A stretch of 10,131 nucleotides of DNA from Bacteriovoracaceae bacterium. GTDB lineage: Bacteria > Bdellovibrionota > UBA1018. Positions within the stretch are counted from its first letter, which is position 1, and the number at the start of each line of letters is the position of its first letter. The notes below the pieces were generated by a model. It saw only the letters and a program-made list of their open reading frames with translations, did not search any database and was not told where the DNA came from. Made by a program: the position numbers and the translations under genes. This document shows, piece by piece, positions 7,219-10,131 of the stretch. The DNA is taken from contig CANFHS010000076.1 of assembly GCA_947446835.1 (NCBI GenBank), positions 1 through 10,131 of the forward strand, given 5' to 3'.

Positions 7219-8589
7219 ATGTCCTCCGGTACCACGACGTTGAGCCCCGGATCGATTCCTCAGGACGCCGCTTTCAGGGTGTCGCAGGCATCCCGGTCGC
7301 GGCCTGGACATAGCACCGAGTTCCGGCGCCGTCGCACGACCAACTGGCTGACCCTCGGGCTGACTTACTCGGCCATGTACATGGGGCGCTACAACCTGTC
7401 CTTCGCCAACGCGGCGCTGTCCAGGACCTACGGGTGGGACAAGACCCAGATCGGCGCCATCATCACGGCGGCGCTTTCCATCTACGGGTTTTCGGCCATT
7501 TTCAACGGGCCCATCGCCGACAAGATCGGCGGGCGTCGCGCCATGCTCATCGGGGCCAGTGGTACCGTGGTGTTCAACTTGCTGTTCGGCCTGGGCGCTT
7601 ACCTGGGTTTCCTGGGAACCGGCACCCTGCTCGTGGGCTACTTCGCCACCGTCTGGTCGCTCAACTCGTACTTCCAGAGCTACTCGGCCCTGGCGCTGAT
7701 CAAGGTCAACGCGGGCTGGTTCCATGTGCGTGAACGAGGGGTGTTTTCGGCCATTTTCGGCTCGATGATCCAGTCGGGGCGCGCGCTCATCTTCTTCATC
7801 GGCGGAGTGCTGGTGACCCTGCTTCCCTGGCAATGGGTGTTCTTCGTGCCCGCGGGCGTGGTGGCCCTGATGGCTTTCCTGACCTACCGCCACGTGCGGA
7901 ACTCGCCCGAAGACTGCGGTCTTCCGGCGCTGGATGTCCAGGACGCCTCTTCAGGCGACCATGAGCCGGTGACGGTGCGGTATGTGCTCCGCAAGATCCT
8001 CACCAATCCCGTGACCCTGACCATCGCGGCCGCCGAATTCTGCACCGGTCTGGTGCGGCACGGCTTCGAGCAGTGGTTCCCCCGCTACATGCTCGAACAC
8101 CAGAAGCTGCCGCTCTCGAGCCCCATCTTCCAGAAGGGCGCCATGGGCGTGGTGCTGGCGGGGATCGCCGGTGCCTTCTTTGCCGGGACCGCTTCGGACT
8201 GGGTGTTCAAGGGACGCCGCCCGCCGGTCGCTTTCATCGGCTACGGCATCATCGCCCTGTGCCTGGCCGTGATCTGGCGGGCCCCCTCGGTGGAGTGGGT
8301 CATCCTGGCCTTCATCGTGAACTCGTTCGCCATTTCGGTGGTCCACTCCATGCTGTCGGGGACCGCTTCGATGGACTTCGGCGGGAAGAAAGCCGCGGGA
8401 ACTGCCGCCGGGATCTTTGATGGAATGCAGTACGTGGGGGGCTCGGTGGTGGGCGTGGGCATGGGCTGGCTCCTGGAGCGCTGGGGCTGGAATGCCTGGG
8501 GGCCGAGCATGATCGGCTTCGCCATTGCCGGAGCCCTGCTGATGCTGCCGCTGTGGAACTCCCGGCCCAAGGGCGCGGCCGCTCACTGA
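7219..8589 (+). CDS. MFS transporter, organophosphate:phosphate antiporter (OPA) family
   Basis: Twelve-helix inner-membrane antiporter of the GlpT/UhpT type, which exchanges organic phosphates for inorganic phosphate. The 456-residue product starts with about 40 hydrophilic, Arg-rich residues, then the first membrane helix (43-65) containing YMGRYNLSFANA with Arg57 in the place of GlpT's substrate-binding Arg45. The MFS motif A loop is DKIGGRRAML (101-110). The central loop carries NSPEDCGLPALD (228-239), closely like the SPxxCGLP signature of GlpT/UhpT/PgtP. The second phosphate-binding Arg is probably Arg280 in GLVRHG, at the GlpT Arg269 position. Both Args being present supports phosphate-ester transport, but the sugar or glycerol part of the substrate cannot be read from the sequence, and no kinase, phosphatase or two-component regulator lies nearby. 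It has its own promoter candidate (7136-7164) and converges on the VTT gene 23 bases away. Confidence 0.92.
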   Translation: MSSGTTTLSPGSIPQDAAFRVSQASRSRPGHSTEFRRRRTTNWLTLGLTYSAMYMGRYNLSFANAALSRTYGWDKTQIGAIITAALSIYGFSAIFNGPIADKIGGRRAMLIGASGTVVFNLLFGLGAYLGFLGTGTLLVGYFATVWSLNSYFQSYSALALIKVNAGWFHVRERGVFSAIFGSMIQSGRALIFFIGGVLVTLLPWQWVFFVPAGVVALMAFLTYRHVRNSPEDCGLPALDVQDASSGDHEPVTVRYVLRKILTNPVTLTIAAAEFCTGLVRHGFEQWFPRYMLEHQKLPLSSPIFQKGAMGVVLAGIAGAFFAGTASDWVFKGRRPPVAFIGYGIIALCLAVIWRAPSVEWVILAFIVNSFAISVVHSMLSGTASMDFGGKKAAGTAAGIFDGMQYVGGSVVGVGMGWLLERWGWNAWGPSMIGFAIAGALLMLPLWNSRPKGAAAH

Positions 8590-8612
8590 CTGTTGACCCA
8601 ACGACTGTCTGA

Positions 8613-9200
8613 TCACTCCTTGCGTTCGGTTCCGCTTTTTTCGTCGAGCCGTGCCACTTCGATTTCCTGGACCTCGTCGGCGACCTTGCGGAAGCGCCCC
8701 AGGAGCTTGGGCGCGCGGCTGGCCAGCCCGCAAAGCACCGTGAACTTGAAGAACCGTCCCAGCAGGAGCAACCCGGCCATCTCCAGCAGGGGCATGTGGG
8801 CCAGGCTGCAAATCGCAATGGGCAGCTGAAGCGGCAGGGGACTGGCCGCGAACAGCAGCAGCGCCTTGGCTCCGTGGCGGATCACGAACTGGCTGGTCTG
8901 GCTCCAGCTGGCCGAGTGGAGGGCGTCGCCCAGCAGCCAGGTCACGAACGGCTCGCCCCAGCGCAGGGTCATCCAGGCCATGATCACGCCGCCCAGGGTG
9001 GAGCCCAGGGCAAAGGCGACGGCCGTGGCGAACCACCGCTTTTTTTGAAGCAGGACCGAGGTCACGGCCAGCCCATCGGTGGGCACGACGAGGATGAAAA
9101 AATCCAGCCCCGCCAGCAACCCGCCTAGCGGCAGGTACCAGGGGCGATTCGAGAATTTCTGGAACCGGGCCATCCAGGAACCGAGCATGGGCGCGATCAT
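8613..9200 (-). CDS. VTT-domain (DedA/YqaA-like) inner membrane protein
   Basis: Small polytopic inner-membrane protein of the VTT/SNARE-associated group, whose members include DedA and YqaA; some act in lipid carrier recycling and membrane potential maintenance, but this subfamily has no assigned role. The 195-residue product shows hydrophobic segments near 22-40, 55-77, 112-133 and 137-158. The group's features are visible: an acidic residue in a re-entrant stretch (VVPTDGLAV, 38-46), a Gly-rich helix (ALGSTLGGVIM, 64-74) and a Pro-rich entry with Gly and Arg in the last helices (SPLPLQLP, then GLLLLGRFFKF). The tail (160-195) is charged and cytoplasmic. The start is uncertain: ATG 9200, 9188 and 9173 all lack a clear ribosome site; 9200 keeps the longest product clear of the divergent gene. 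A GTG at 9284 would overlap that gene's ribosome site and is unlikely. Confidence 0.8.
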   Translation of the reverse strand: MIAPMLGSWMARFQKFSNRPWYLPLGGLLAGLDFFILVVPTDGLAVTSVLLQKKRWFATAVAFALGSTLGGVIMAWMTLRWGEPFVTWLLGDALHSASWSQTSQFVIRHGAKALLLFAASPLPLQLPIAICSLAHMPLLEMAGLLLLGRFFKFTVLCGLASRAPKLLGRFRKVADEVQEIEVARLDEKSGTERKE

Positions 9201-9254
9201 GCTGGATGGCGGCCAAAACGACAATTCCCGATTGGCTGTTTGTCCGTGGAATAG

Positions 9255-9266
9255 GGGTTGCAACCC
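9255..9266. promoter_or_regulatory. Perfect 12-bp palindrome in a divergent intergenic region
   Basis: GGGTTGCAACCC is its own reverse complement. It sits 35 bases before the ATG at 9301 and 55 bases before the VTT start at 9200, so a dimeric regulator bound here could act on both genes. A TAAAAT (9274-9279) follows, but no properly spaced -35 box is visible; the palindrome lies where such a box would be partly covered. An operator role is inference. Confidence 0.35.
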
Positions 9267-9300
9267 TGGAGCGTAAAATTTCACGAAAGGGGTTTTCTGG

Positions 9301-10077
9301 ATGAAACTCGGAAATCGGAATCGGAATCGGAATCAATGGATCGGGGTGCTGGCAGTGGCTTGTCTGGGGCCGGCCGCATGGGCCGACGAGTATGTGCCGG
9401 ATTATTCGATGCCCGGGAGCCAGCAGGAGCCTCTTCCCACTTCGCCCGAAGCCCAGCTCCCGGGCAGCGTCGATCAGGAGGTCGCCCCGGTTTCGGTGGC
9501 GCATGAAGAGGCGCAGAACAGTGCGCTCAAGAACGAGATTGCCGGCTTCAAGCCACAGGCCGGCGTCGCCCTGTTCAAGAGCCCGACGGACAACAGCGAC
9601 CAGAGTCGCGGCGTGCTCGGCTTCACCTATGACATGAACCTGACCCGTGCCGCCCTGGGAGACGAGCCCACCGAGATGTTCCTGGGGCCGTCGCTGGGTC
9701 TGCTTTATTCCCACGTGGGAACGAGCAATGCCTCGTTCTGGGGAACCGGCGACGGCAGCAACAACCAGAATTCAGGCGGGGCGAACCTGCTCATCCTGCC
9801 GCTCAACCTGAAGGTGGGGTGGAACGCCAGTGATGCACTTCGCCTTTCGGTGCACGGGGGTGGGAACATCGTTTACCGCTCGGCCGCCAATTCGATGAAC
9901 ATGGGTTCAGGTTCCGACCAGTCGGGCGCGCTCTGGAAAGTCTATCCGAACGCGGGGGGTGACGTGGAGCTGGGACTGAGCAAGAGCGTCGCCTTGCTGA
10001 TCCGGCCTGACGTGACCATCACTCCGGAAAATGACCTGTTCACGGGCACGCTGGGTGTGTCGGCCACCTTCGGCTGA
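9301..10077 (+). CDS. Probable outer-membrane beta-barrel protein
   Basis: Unrecognised 258-residue exported protein that looks like a small outer-membrane beta-barrel. A signal peptide is clear: basic start with the NRNRNRN repeat, hydrophobic WIGVLAVACLGPAAW (13-27), and a signal peptidase I site AWA before Asp29. A Pro/Gln/Glu-rich, probably disordered stretch follows (31-70). From about residue 82 the sequence alternates polar and hydrophobic residues in strand-length runs with Gly/Asn/Ser-rich turns (for example RGVLGFTYDMNL, LGPSLGLLYSHV, LLILPLNLKVGW, LRLSVHGGGNIV, DVELGLSKSVALLIRPDV), ending in TGTLGVSATFG. The terminal residue is Gly rather than the usual Phe, with Phe next to last, which is atypical for BAM substrates. 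Cys21 is not in a proper lipobox, so it is not called a lipoprotein. GAAAGGGG lies eight bases before the ATG. Confidence 0.75.
   Translation: MKLGNRNRNRNQWIGVLAVACLGPAAWADEYVPDYSMPGSQQEPLPTSPEAQLPGSVDQEVAPVSVAHEEAQNSALKNEIAGFKPQAGVALFKSPTDNSDQSRGVLGFTYDMNLTRAALGDEPTEMFLGPSLGLLYSHVGTSNASFWGTGDGSNNQNSGGANLLILPLNLKVGWNASDALRLSVHGGGNIVYRSAANSMNMGSGSDQSGALWKVYPNAGGDVELGLSKSVALLIRPDVTITPENDLFTGTLGVSATFG
9313..9334 (+). repeat. Hexamer tandem repeat (AATCGG, 3.7 copies) within a signal peptide
   Basis: Three full AATCGG units (9313-9318, 9319-9324, 9325-9330) and a partial AATC follow each other without mismatch. They encode Asn-Arg repeats in the basic n-region of the signal peptide of the gene at 9301. 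Because the unit is six bases, copy-number change keeps the frame and adds or removes one Arg and one Asn at a time. Confidence 0.8.
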
Positions 10078-10131
10078 TCCATTGGCCGAGGCACCGGGAA
10101 GCAGGAAGGGCCGGATGGGACATTCCCACCC

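Noticed and set aside
9352..9363. Possible lipoprotein site at Cys21 (AVAC) of the barrel protein
   Set aside because: The -3 residue is Ala rather than Leu/Val/Ile, and a good signal peptidase I site (AWA before Asp29) follows.
7951..9714. A 587-codon frame on the minus strand across the transporter, the VTT gene and the barrel gene start
   Set aside because: It overlaps three better-supported genes and crosses a promoter region; its translation has no domain.

Overview
The window is about 10.1 kb of GC-rich, gene-dense bacterial chromosome. It holds ten protein-coding genes with short gaps, no gene-free stretch over about 115 bases, and no RNA genes, insertion sequences or CRISPR arrays that I could see. 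The organism looks Gram-negative: the last gene encodes a signal-peptide-bearing protein with an outer-membrane beta-barrel look, and the gene set (peptide chain release factor 3, a small RRM protein, RNase D, an OPA-type transporter, a VTT membrane protein) fits a free-living proteobacterium or a relative such as Bdellovibrionota or Myxococcota. That placement is an impression from protein flavour, not a demonstrated assignment.

Layout. (1) 2-1399, plus strand: the 3' part of a secreted pore-forming toxin of the thiol-activated (cholesterol-dependent) cytolysin superfamily, open at the left edge. (2) 1471-3135, minus strand: prfC, convergent with the toxin gene across a GC-rich hairpin. (3) 3203-3741, plus strand: a small RRM RNA-binding protein followed by infA, ending in a good intrinsic terminator at 3737-3764. 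(4) 3750-4643, minus strand: a stand-alone GIY-YIG nuclease resembling the UvrC N-terminus/Cho. (5) 4756-7127, plus strand: a likely three-gene operon of an unrecognised 154-residue protein, RNase D and a uracil-DNA-glycosylase-superfamily protein that starts at TTG. (6) 7219-8589, plus strand: an OPA-family MFS transporter with its own promoter candidate. (7) 8613-9200, minus strand: a small VTT/DedA-like inner membrane protein. (8) 9301-10077, plus strand: a probable outer-membrane beta-barrel protein, divergent from the VTT gene across a 100-base region holding a perfect 12-bp palindrome.

How the genes relate. Most of the window is information-processing housekeeping: translation termination (RF3), translation initiation (IF-1), RNA binding (RRM), RNA trimming (RNase D) and DNA repair (GIY-YIG nuclease, UDG-like protein). 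The accessory-looking gene, and the best candidate for something little described, is the cytolysin-like protein. It keeps the pore-forming core signatures of the family but lacks the Trp-rich undecapeptide of classical domain 4; its C-terminal region instead carries three cysteines. Smaller points of interest are a switch-like ribosome-binding hairpin ahead of the RRM gene, a terminator whose T-tract doubles as the 3' coding end of the opposing nuclease gene, an IF-1 with an altered C-terminal motif, and a hexamer repeat inside a signal peptide.
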